Assembly (NCBI GenBank): GCA_032622095.1
Contig: CP136062.1
Location: 5,456,001-5,520,000 of the forward strand
Direction: 5' to 3'
From: Siphonodentalium dalli
Taxonomy: Eukaryota; Mollusca; Scaphopoda; Gadilida; Siphonodentaliidae
DNA length: 64,000 nucleotides
Shown piece by piece: positions 45,303 to 54,110 of the stretch. The notes under the pieces are model-generated. The model made no database searches, was not told the origin of the DNA, and saw only the letters and a program-made list of their open reading frames with translations. Numbering within the stretch: the stretch's first letter is position 1; each line of letters opens with the position of its first letter. The position numbers were made by a program, and so were the translations under genes.

Positions 45303-45479
45303 AGGATAACAATATACAGTTATCGCCCGCGATTGAGTGAGACACGGGGATTTGTCGCCCGCTCGAGACCTGGAATGTCACCCGAGGGCCGTCAGGCCCG
45401 AGGGTGACATTCCAGGTCGAGAGCGGCGACAAATCCCCGTGTCTCACGAAAACAAGGGTGATAACTGTTTTGTTATCTG
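45303..45479. repeat. Hairpin 2, A1/B1 junction
   Basis: Arms run from GGATAACAATATACAG to CTGTTTTGTTATC. The core 45317-45467 folds with a GTCA loop (45391-45394). It has only a tandem G-A/G-A mismatch at two symmetrical places (45366-45367 and 45384-45385) and a one-base slip. TGTCGCCC, TGTCACCC and GGGTGACA sites lie in the stem. Confidence 0.93.
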
Positions 45480-45620
45480 ACAATGGAGTACACACGAACC
45501 TCCTTAATAGCAGGCATAAATGCGCGCATATATTATTTAATCCAGTTCGAAAAGTTAATTCTATGTTGGAATCATGGCTATTTAGAAAATAAAACATTCA
45601 TAATCTGGATTAATTAACAG

Positions 45621-45839
45621 ACCCGTCATTTGCGCAGATATTCTCCGGTCAGTTTGCTGGTTGCATTGTGGAAATCGGTTCCCGGAAAGAGGAGTAAAGC
45701 AATTTCGAAGTTGAGTAGCCATGCAGCGAAATGTTCGGTTTCGTTTCAAATGAGCGCGAAGACGCCGACAGACGTGTTAATTTCCAGAATGCTAAAATGT
45801 GGAACTAACACGTTGTATAGTAGTGCAAAAAGAAATTGA
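45621..45839 (+). pseudogene. Module B1 coding segment (probable exon 2)
   Basis: A good acceptor, GGATTAATTAACAG, at 45607-45620 opens onto a frame reading RYSPVSLLVALWKSV, then a Lys/Ser-rich basic stretch, then SRMLKCGTNTLYSS and a stop at 45839. No family recognised. It is basic and rich in Ser and Lys, with no membrane segment. The same exon in B2 differs at a handful of residues and stops seven codons earlier. A plausible exon 1 donor lies after the promoter of the preceding module, so the hairpin would be in the intron. Confidence 0.35.
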
Positions 45840-46163
45840 CATCTGTCACATATCGTTACGCAACATACGGGTATTCTCTGAAGTCTGATGAATGTATTGA
45901 AGAAAAGAAATAATCAATTGATAAACAGCAAAGAGTGGCCATTTGATCTATAGTACATAAACGTAGTTGTAACGTATGTACATCGTATGTGCAATTGTCT
46001 GCAGCATACCAACTACATAATAAGGTTTATCTATTTGTCCCACGGTCTTTATTATTGATATAAAAAGGTCCAATATGAATATTACACCTTATAACAGATA
46101 TGTGTCTATGATAACACCATTATACATAGCGTGCTTTAATTGCAAATAAAAACACACACAATT

Positions 46164-46275
46164 ATGCAAATTAGCAAACACCACAGTTCGCGGTTGTTAT
46201 GAAACAGTGGGGTTTATAAAAACAGTGTTTTTCGAAAATATCAGAGAGCTGTCAGAGAATCTCTGCGCGGTGAGT
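46164..46275 (+). promoter_or_regulatory. Module B1 promoter and exon 1 donor
   Basis: ATGCAAATTAGCAAACACC at 46164, GTGGGGTTTATAAAAACAG with the TATA at 46213-46222, then CTGCGCG|GTGAGTTC with a consensus donor at 46270. The predicted leader exon is only 30-40 bp. An acceptor for it lies at 46731 in B2, giving a 462-bp intron that holds hairpin 3. Confidence 0.5.
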
Positions 46276-46412
46276 TCTTCGTAGTTCTATGTTTACTGGT
46301 AACAGCTGAGCGGTCAATAACTGAGACAATGTTACCCTCGAGGGTAATATGGTGATTTATCGCCCGCCATGTGACGCACTCTCAGCCAATCAGAAGAGAG
46401 GGAAATGGGATG

Positions 46413-46590
46413 AAGGATAACAATATACAGTTATCGCCCGCGACTGAGTGAGACACGGGGATTTGTCGCCCGCTCGAGACCTGGAATGTCACCCGAGGGC
46501 CGTAAGGCCCGAGGGTGACATTCCAGGTCGAGAGCGGCGACAAATCCCCGTGTCTCACGAAAACAAGGGTGATAACTGTTTTGTTATCTG
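46413..46590. repeat. Hairpin 3, B1/B2 junction
   Basis: Nearly identical to hairpin 2 (core 46428-46578, again 151 bp), exactly 1111 bp further on. The loop is GTAA instead of GTCA. The same symmetrical G-A mismatches are kept. Confidence 0.93.
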
Positions 46591-46731
46591 ACAATGGAGT
46601 ACACACGAACCTCCTTAATAGCAGGCATAAATGAGCGCATATATTATTTAATCCAGTTCGAAAAGTTAATTCTATGTTGGAATCATCGCTATTTAGAAAA
46701 TAAAACATTCATAATCTGGATTAATTAACAG

Positions 46732-46929
46732 ACCCGTCATTTGCGCAGATATTCTCCGGTCAGTTTGCTGGTTGCATTGTGGAAATCGGTTAACGGAAAG
46801 AGGAGTAAAGCAATTTCGAAGTTGAGTAGCCATGCAGCGAACTGTTCGGTTTCGTTTCAAATGAGCGTGAAGACGCCGACAGACGTGTTATTTTCCAGAA
46901 TGCTAAAATGTGGAACTAACACGTTGTAG
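46732..46929 (+). pseudogene. Module B2 coding segment (probable exon 2)
   Basis: Tandem copy of the B1 exon behind the same TTAATTAACAG acceptor (46721-46731). Replacements relative to B1 are few. The frame ends at CGTNTL followed by TAG because of a two-base difference. Same caveats as B1. Confidence 0.35.
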
Positions 46930-47272
46930 TAGTGCACAAAGAAATTGACATCTGTCACAGATCGTTACGCAACATACGGGTATTCTCTGAAGTATGATGA
47001 ATGTATTGAAGAAAAGAAATAATCAATTGACAAACAGCAAAGAGTGGCCATTTGATCTATAGTACATAAACGTAGTTGTAACGTATGTACATCATATGTG
47101 CAATTGTCTGCAGCATACCAACTACATAATAAGGTTTATCTATTTGTCCCACGGTCTTTATTATTGATATAAAAAGGTCCAATATGAATATTACACCTTA
47201 TAACAGATATGTGTCTATGATAACACCTTTATACATAGCGTGCTTTAATTGCAAATAAAAAAACACACAATT

Positions 47273-47330
47273 ATGCAAATTAGCAAACACCACAGTTCGC
47301 GGTTGTTATGAAACAGAGGGTTTTATAAAA
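47273..47330 (+). promoter_or_regulatory. Module B2 promoter
   Basis: Second copy of the octamer and TATA pair (ATGCAAATTAGCAAACACC; TTTATAAAA at 47322-47330). The donor GTGAGT follows at about 47381. It faces the B2/A2 junction. Confidence 0.5.
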
Positions 47331-47521
47331 ACAGTGTTTTTCGAAATTATCAGAGAGCTGTCAGATAATCTCTGCGCGGTGAGTTCTTCGTAGTTCTATG
47401 TTTACTGGTAACAGCTGAGCGGTCAATAACTGAGACAATGTTACCCTCGAGGGTAATATGGTGATTTATCGCCCGCCATGTGACGCACTCTCAGCCAATC
47501 AGAAGAGAGGGAAATGGGATG

Positions 47522-47550
47522 AAGGATAACAATATACAGTTGTTATCCTC
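47522..47550. repeat. B2/A2 tail-to-tail junction
   Basis: GGATAACAA-TATACAG-TTGTTATCC: the right ends of a plus-strand B and a minus-strand A meet in a short palindrome, without a long hairpin. The end sequences are B's GAAATGGGATGAAGGATAAC and A's reversed CTCCTCCCTATTTTCCACCC. Confidence 0.85.
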
Positions 47551-47743
47551 CTCCCTATTTTCCACCCTTCTGATTGGCCCATGTGCTGTCACGTGCCGGG
47601 CGACAAATCACACTGTCGCCCGCTAACCCGGGAGACATTGTTTTTGTCGCCCGCCTGATGTTATATTGCAAGATAATCTCCAAACACCCACTGCAGTAAC
47701 TCATCTATTTCACATCACTACGACGTACTAAAAAATCATAGAT

Positions 47744-47800
47744 CTTATATACCCCACGGATGCGCAAAACACACCAGTTGTGGTGTTTGCTAATTTGCAT
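47744..47800 (-). promoter_or_regulatory. Module A2 promoter (minus strand)
   Basis: Inverted copy of the A promoter: CTTATATACCCC at 47744, and CTAATTTGCAT, the reversed octamer, ending at 47800. Confidence 0.55.
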
Positions 47801-47914
47801 ATATTTAGTGAACACTAATATTCGAACTTTTAAGTTGATACTTTTATCGGACAAGCGTTATTATTTACTTTTTACATCGAAACAACTCGGTGATTCAATT
47901 TGTTCATGTCGACA

Positions 47915-48260
47915 TTATGATGCAAGATTGAAAGAGAGGATCCTTTGAGGTTGGTTGGTTATAAATGTTCGCTAATAGACAACGTAATGCATACGTTTGT
48001 CGCGAATGAATCGTACTGTACGCTTATCCTCCGCGATGTCTGCAATGTGATCATAGATGTATTTTATGTGAGGATCGCCATGTGCACTGACACATATGGA
48101 AGTACATTACTTAAATTGACAACTTCCCAATAGCTTAATTTCAGGGAAGACCGTTATGAAATGAACATCGCGAGTAAATTGCGCGCACAAGACGACATTG
48201 AATATGCCACATTGCAGAAGACGAGAAAATACCTACATGTATATATGGCTTATTGTTTTA
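47915..48260 (-). pseudogene. Module A2 coding remnant (minus strand)
   Basis: The 3' end (stop at 47915-47917) keeps the KRMH.VV and FNLAS block in broken form. A premature stop and frameshifts are present. The order promoter, stop codon, remnant, hairpin is the mirror of A1. Confidence 0.45.
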
Positions 48261-48449
48261 CATTGCATGGACCGATATTGACGATTTGACAACCAAAATG
48301 ATCGTAATTAAACGCGGATTATCACACGCTTAACAGCTTGACTCTCGTTTATGGAACAGAAATCCTATGGAACGATAAGTGGTTACTGAAAATATACATA
48401 ATCGCGAAAGAAAGCACCCGTGACTCAGTGCAACATCGTGTGTGTGGAT

Positions 48450-48600
48450 GGCAACACGTTGTCGAGGGAGACATTGAGATTTGTCACCCTCGAGAACAGA
48501 ATGTCTCCCGAGGAGCGAAGCTCCGAGGGAGACATTCCGTTCTCGAGCGGGTGACAAATCTCAATGTCTCCCGAGAGAAGGGCAACAACTGTTTTGTTAT
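48450..48600. repeat. Hairpin 4, A2/A3 head-to-head junction (T-shaped)
   Basis: The outer stem GAGGGAGACATTGAGATTTG / CAAATCTCAATGTCTCCCGA encloses an inner palindrome GGAATGTCTCCCG / CGGGAGACATTCC-like. A GGAGC-GAA-GCTCC tip is centred at 48518. The two A modules diverge from it. Confidence 0.93.
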
Positions 48601-49005
48601 CCGATTATACCACAGAATAAAATCCTTGCCATCCACACGCACGATGTTGCACTGAGTCACGAGTGCTTTCTTCCCCGATTATGCATATTGTCAGTAAAAC
48701 TTATCGTCCCATAGCATTTCTGTTCCATAAACGATAGTCAAGCTGTTAAGCGTTTGATAATCCGCGTTTATTTACGATCAATTTGGTGGTTAAATCGTCA
48801 ATATCGGTCCATGCAATGTAAACCAATAAGCCATATAGGTATGTTCTCGTCTTCTGCAATGTGGGATATTCAATGTCGTCTTGTGCGCGCAATTTACTCG
48901 CGATGTTCATTTCATAACGGTCTTCCCCAAAAGCTATTGAGAAGTTGTCAATTTCATTAATGTACATTCATATGTGTCAGTGCTCATGGCGATCCTCACA
49001 TAAAA

Positions 49006-49152
49006 TACTTCTATGATCACATTGCAGACATCGCGGAGGATAAGCGTACAGTACCATTCATTCGCGACAAACGTATGCATTACGTTGTCTACCAGCAAAC
49101 ATTTATAAGCAACCAACCTCAAGGGATCCTCTCTTTCAATCTTGCATCATAA
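49006..49152 (+). pseudogene. Module A3 coding remnant
   Basis: The last 48 codons and stop are open: YDHIADIAEDKRTVPFIRDK, then KRMHYVVYQQTFISNQP and the LSFNLAS end. Homology extends upstream to about 48790 in broken frames, including a TGA where the intact copy has Trp (near 48938). Confidence 0.5.
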
Positions 49153-49266
49153 TGTCGACATGAACAAATTGATTCACCGAGATGTTTCGATGTAAAAAGT
49201 AAATAAAAACGCTTGTCCGATAAAAATATCAACTTAAAAGTTCGAATATTAGTGTTCACTACATAT

Positions 49267-49323
49267 ATGCAAATTACCAAACACCACAACTGGCGTGTAT
49301 TGCGAATCCGTGGGGTATATAAG
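49267..49323 (+). promoter_or_regulatory. Module A3 promoter
   Basis: ATGCAAATTACCAAACACC (one change in the shared motif) and GGGGTATATAAG with the TATA at 49316-49323. Confidence 0.55.
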
Positions 49324-49516
49324 ATCTATGATTTTTAGTACGTATAGTGATGTAAAATAGATGAGTTACTGCAGAGTGTGTTTGGAGATATACTTGCAGT
49401 ATAACATCAGGCGGGCGACAAAAACAATGTCTCCCGGCTCAGCGGGCGACAGTGTGATTTGTCGCCCGGCACGTGACAGGATATGGGCCAATCAGAAGGG
49501 TGGAAAATAGGGAGGA

Positions 49517-49718
49517 GGATAACAATATACAGTTGTCGCCCGTTGTCTCGGGAGACATTGAGATTTGTCACCCGCTCGTGAACGGAATGTCTCCCGAGGA
49601 GCGAAGCTCCGAGGGAGACATTCCGTTCTCCTTCGCTCATCGGGAGACATTCCGTTCACGAGCGGGTGACAAATCTCAATGTCTCCCGAGAAGAAGGGCA
49701 ACAACTGTTTTGTTATCC
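49517..49718. repeat. Hairpin 5, A3/A4 junction (T-shaped, 202 bp)
   Basis: GGATAACAATATACAG to CTGTTTTGTTATCC with a long stem. Inside, GGAATGTCTCCCGAGGAGC and GCTCCGAGGGAGACATTCC form a cross-arm, followed by a second GGGAGACATTCC copy. It carries at least eight GGGNGACA or complementary sites. Confidence 0.93.
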
Positions 49719-49891
49719 GATTATACCACAGAAAATATCCTTGCCATCCACACGCACGATGTTTCACTGACTCACGAGTGCTTTCTTTCCCGATTATGTA
49801 TATTTTCAGTAACTACTTATCACCCCATAGGATTTAATTTCATTAATGTACATTCATATGTGTCAGTGATCATGGCTATCCTCACATAAAA

Positions 49892-50038
49892 TACTTCTAT
49901 GATCACATTGCAGACATCGCGGAGAATATGCGCACAGTACCATTCATTCGCCACAAACGTTTACATTACGTTGTCTACCAGCGAACATTTATAACCAACC
50001 AACCTCAAGGGATCCGCTCTTTCAATCTTGCATCATAA
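49892..50038 (+). pseudogene. Module A4 coding remnant (internally deleted module)
   Basis: Same C-terminal block with extra replacements (for example RHKRLHYVVYQR). About 230 bp between the hairpin flank and the coding part (compare 44530-44760) are missing, because GATTTAATTTCATTAATG joins two distant parts of the module. Confidence 0.45.
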
Positions 50039-50153
50039 TGTCGACATGTACAGATTGAATCTCCGAGATGTTTCGACGTAAAAAGTAAATAATAACGCTT
50101 GTCCGATAAAAAGTATCAACTTAAAAGTTCGAATAAATATTTTCACTAAATAT

Positions 50154-50210
50154 ATGCAAATTAGCAAACACCACAACTGGTGTGTTTTGCGAATCCGTGG
50201 GGTATATAAG
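50154..50210 (+). promoter_or_regulatory. Module A4 promoter
   Basis: ATGCAAATTAGCAAACACC and TATATAAG at 50203-50210, as in A1. Confidence 0.55.
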
Positions 50211-50300
50211 ATCTATGATGTTTTAGTACGTCGTAGTGATGTGAAATAGATGAGTTACTGCATTGTTTGTGTGTGTGTTTGTTTGTTAGGAGATGATATT

Positions 50301-50498
50301 CTTGCAATATAACATCAAGCGGGCGACAAAAACAATGTCTCCCGGCTCAGCGGGCGACAGTGTAATTTGTTACCCTCCTCCTATTTTCCACCCTTCTGAT
50401 TGGCCCATGTCCCGTCACGTGCCGGGCGACAAATCACACAGTCGCCCGCTGAGCCGGGAGACATTGTTTTTGTCGCCCGCCCGATGTTATAATGCAAG
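50301..50498. repeat. A4/A5 tail-to-tail palindrome
   Basis: Arms 50301-50370 and 50429-50498 are near-perfect complements (CTTGCAATATAACATCAAGC... and its reverse ending GATGTTATAATGCAAG), with a 58-bp spacer. Each arm has the four-site GGGNGACA block. The left module lost its last 60 bp at the join. Confidence 0.93.
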
Positions 50499-50567
50499 AA
50501 TATCTCCAAACACACTGCAGTAACTCATCTATTTTACATCACTATAATGTACTAAAAATCATAGATC

Positions 50568-50623
50568 TTATATACCCCACGGATTCGCAAAACACACCAG
50601 TTGTGGTGTTTGCTAATTTGCAT
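50568..50623 (-). promoter_or_regulatory. Module A5 promoter (minus strand)
   Basis: Inverted TATA (CTTATATA, 50568-50575) and octamer (ATTTGCAT, 50616-50623). Confidence 0.55.
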
Positions 50624-50715
50624 AAATTTGGTGGACACTAATATTCGAAATTTTAAGTTGATACTTTTATCGGACAAGCGTTATTATGTACTTTTTTCAT
50701 CGAAACATCTCGAAA

Positions 50716-51012
50716 TTATGGTGCAAGATTGAAAGAGTGGATCCCTTCAGGTTGGTTGGTTATAAATGTTTGCTGGTAGACAACGTAATGCATACGTTTG
50801 TCGCGAATGAATGGTACAGTACGCTTATCCATGATATCAGACCTCTCCGCGATGTCTGCAATGTGATCATAGAAGTATTTTGTGTGAGGATCGCCATGAA
50901 CTTGGGAGCACTGACACATATATGAATGTACATTAATGAAATCGACAACTTCCCAATAGCTTTCGGGGATGACCGTTATGAAATGAACATCGCGAGTAAA
51001 TTCCGCGGGCAA
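50716..51012 (-). pseudogene. Module A5 coding segment, the best-preserved copy (98 codons)
   Basis: The minus-strand frame starts PAEFTRDVHFITVIPESYWE and continues VVDFINVHSYMCQCSQVHGD, the FYDHIADIAE block, and the KRMHYVVYQQTFITNQP to FNLAP end. It is the longest uninterrupted version of the A protein and shows which frame is real in the other copies. There is no ATG at the start and the frame is closed upstream, so it is still partial, perhaps a last exon. No family recognised. Cys and His pairs (CQCSQVHGDPH) could bind metal, but that is speculation. Confidence 0.5.
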
Positions 51013-51269
51013 GGCGACATTGGATATTAGACATTGCAGAAGGTGATAACATACCTATATGGCTTATTGGTTTACATTGCATGGACCGATATTGACGATT
51101 TAACCACCAAAATGATCGTAAATAAACGCTGATTATCAAACGCTTAACGGCTTGACTATCGTTTATGGAACAGAACGATAAGTAGTTACTGAAAATATAC
51201 ATAATCGGGAAAGAAAAAACTCGTGACTCAGTGCAACCATCGTGCGTGTGTATGGCAAGGATTTTTGTT

Positions 51270-51307
51270 CACCCACTGACCGACGCGCGAAGCGCGTCCA
51301 GTGGGTG
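51270..51307. repeat. Hairpin CACCCACTG...CAGTGGGTG with a GACGCGC tip
   Basis: A 9-bp outer stem and inner GACGCGC-GAA-GCGCGTC stem, 20 bp after the end of module A5. A similar GCGCGCTTCGCGC tip is at 54276-54288. The two could be the ends of one 3-kb insertion, but no outer match was found. Confidence 0.7.
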
Positions 51308-52170
51308 TACTATAATCGTAGGACTCATGCGTTTCTGCTGAACTGAACTAGTGTCTATGCGTTTCTGCTGAGCTTCACTGACGTTTGATCGCAAATTAAA
51401 ATTATAATCATTATTAAAGCACACGTTTGGATAACACCGCCATAAACTGTTTCATATTATGCTGTTGAGCTCATATCGTCAATAAAATTAGAGTTATAAC
51501 TCATTAAACTAAGAATTACTGCTAACGTATTTCTTCCAATTGGGTAACTAGATTCAGGTTGAGCTGGAACTTGAGAAATTTTTAATTTCAACCAATTGAA
51601 ATGCCGCTGGAGTTGGAAAGGGTTAAGGTTGTGGGGCAACGCAAATGACGTCATAGTAAACAAGGCGCCTCAAAATTAGTCAAAAATCGTAAACAGTACA
51701 TGTCTCGCTTCGTCTCGGAATCGTGATTTAAATTCATTCATTTTGACTGTTACTGTGTCCTAAGATATTAAAAACTTGTGGAATGTGCTTAGGAAGGATT
51801 GTTTTGATATCTAATAAGTGGGATTTACTTCCCAAAAAGGTGAGTTTCAGGCCTGCATTTGTTCAAATTGTTGTCAATCTGTATTTAATATCTGATTCTG
51901 ACAGCGCTCGTCTGCAACTGTAATTGGCAGAATTCGCGTGTTTGACTAAACGTTTTCTCCACTCGATTCTCGCAAAATGCACAATAATCGGTCAAATTCT
52001 TTCAATAATTCTATCTAAATACATCTTAGCTATTATTCGGATCAGATCTCCCCGTCGAGAAAGCGATATGTTGACCAAGACGACACTTGAGAAAGTTGTT
52101 TACAATTACATTTTGAGCGCACACTGCCTGCGGCACAGTACACGCTCGATTTTTATCATGAAAACAAATC
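51308..52170. other. No gene seen
   Basis: ATGCGTTTCTGCTGA is repeated at 51328 and 51357. The 89-codon opening at 51924-52193 has no recognisable domain and ends within the next repeat, so it is not called. Confidence 0.45.
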
Positions 52171-52690
52171 AATTTCTTCCATCTAAAAGATAATTACGTG
52201 CTGGACCCTGTCATTTTAGGAATATATAAGTATTCCACGCAGACATACCTCAGTCTCAGCTTAAAATTTTGAAAAATAACAGTTTTATCGACATAAATCG
52301 ATTTGAATGGGAAAATCCCGTGTTAAAATTTATCATCGAAAAACAATAATTTCTTCCATCTAAAAAATAACTACGTGCTGTACCCTGTCATTTTAGGAAT
52401 ATATAAGTATTCCACGCAGACACACCAAGTCTCAGCTTAAATTTTTTTTAAATAAGAGTTTTATCGACATAAATCGATTTGAATAGCAAATCCCATGTTA
52501 AAATTTATCATCGAAAAAAATTTCTTCCATCTAAAAAATAATTACGTGCTGTACCCTGTCATTTTAATAATATATTATAATTCCACACAGACACACCAAG
52601 TCTCAGCTTAAAATTTTGAAAAATAAGAATTGTATCAACATAAATCAATTTTAATGGCAGATCCCATGTTAAATAAATTTTAGGGCCCTG
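52171..52690 (+). repeat. Three tandem units of about 171-177 bp
   Basis: Unit starts AATTTCTTCCATCTAAAA at 52171, 52348 and 52519. Each has ACGTGCTGTACCCTGTCATT, AAGTATTCCACGCAGACA, AGTCTCAGCTTAAA and GACATAAATCGATTT. Confidence 0.93.
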
Positions 52691-52719
52691 CGATTGTTTT
52701 CTGAGCTGTTCCATATTGG

Positions 52720-53620
52720 CCACCAGAGTCCATATTTGACAGGTTCTACCTGATAATTGTGCGACAGTACAGTCGCGTTACTTTATACGTCAACATTGGT
52801 CATTATCACCCGACAAATTTATTTCGGTCTATCGTATCAACCCCCATGTAGCCTGACTAAGTGTCAACATTGGTCTTTATCGCTCCACTAATTTTTATCG
52901 TCTCATCAGTATGAATTCCATATCCAATTATCCACATATAACCAACCGAACCTCTAATCCCGGTCCAATTTTTTGTTCTCCTCATCGCTATAGTCAAGTA
53001 ACGTAATATTTTATCACGTGATACTTGTACTTATATGTCTATGGTATTACTATAGTATACGGTATACGAATATCAATTGCTATTGCTTTCTATATAATCC
53101 TGGTGCCATCTATAGAGATAGAGATAATTTCAGAACCCCCCCCCCCCAATTTGATATCATTGCCGCTACAGTACAGTCGCGATGCATCACATGGCAACAT
53201 TGATTGATATCGCTCTATAATTTATGTCAGTTCATCGTTCCCCTTTTTCTCCGAGTCTATTTAACCAACCCAACATCTAATCCCGGCCTAAATTATTATT
53301 TTTATTTTCATCGGTATACCGTAGTTGTGTTACATACATATTTTTATCATTTGATTCCAATTTGCATTGTACCACTATAGAAGTCCATAAATGACTATTC
53401 TGGCACTATATAGAGATAATTAAGATTATGACCCCCCCCCCCCATTTTATAGCCTTGTTGCAACAGTAGAGTTGAGATTTATTATATTTACATTGGTCGT
53501 TATCGCTCTACAAATTTATATCGGTTCAACCCTTAGTTCCCTGTATCGCCCACTCCTCCCTCAATTTATTTTTTCATTTGTATTATAGTCTCGTTACGTA
53601 CATATTTTATCTCTTGTAAC
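52720..53620 (+). repeat. Diverged tandem repeat with C-homopolymers
   Basis: AACATTGGTC-TTATCGCTC-AATTTAT blocks at about 52790, 52865, 53195 and 53490. ATATAGAGATA-AGA-CCCCCCCCCC blocks at about 53110-53148 and 53410-53443. The C runs are 11-12 bases and prone to sequencing error. Confidence 0.7.
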
Positions 53621-53769
53621 TTTTGCTACAACATGCCGAGTTCCGCTGCAGACGATACAAAACTGACAACATTTCGAAATGTAAGCAGGCTTCAAACTCA
53701 TCTTATCCAAGAAACTTGTGTATAAGGTGTACTCGCATTTGTTGCGTTAAAAACCAAAGGTCCCAAGTC

Positions 53770-54110
53770 AAGGTCCAAAATCCCCAACACACTGATGTGA
53801 GGTTTATTGATAACTCACATCTACATAACCTAACCAATATAAGGATGTGAGGTGTAATGATAACTCCATCCACATACTGTAATGTCCAAAGTAATTGACC
53901 ACTTAACAACAGCAGAATTATGGGTAATTTTTTTCAGGCTTTTAAATCCTGAAAAATTACCAATAATTCTGCTGTGGTTAAGTGGTCAATTACTTTGGGC
54001 ATTACTGTAACCAATATAAGGATGTGAGGTTTAATGATAACTATATCCACATAATCAATATAAGGGTGTGATGTTTAATGATAACGCCATCCACATAACT
54101 AATAACTATG
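53770..54110 (+). repeat. Tandem units of about 50 bp (ATAAGGATGTGAGGTTTAAT)
   Basis: CAATATAAGGATGTGAGG and TAATGATAACT-CATCCACAT repeat four to five times. One copy is split by the 131-bp MITE. Confidence 0.85.
53877..54007. mobile_element. Foldback MITE, 131 bp, TA target duplication
   Basis: Left CTGTAATGTCCAAAGTAATT and the complement of the right end (CAGTAATGCCCAAAGTAATT) extend to a stem of about 60 bp around a CTTTTAAAT centre. It is flanked by TA on both sides (53875-53876, 54008-54009). Removing it restores CCACATAACCAATATAAGG, as in the sibling repeat units. No ORF. Confidence 0.85.

Noticed and set aside
45166-45597. 143-codon minus-strand ORF over hairpin 2, and similar ones at 46382 and 49473
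   Set aside because: They arise because long palindromes are open in both directions; they cross module boundaries and do not match the coding frame seen in intact module copies.
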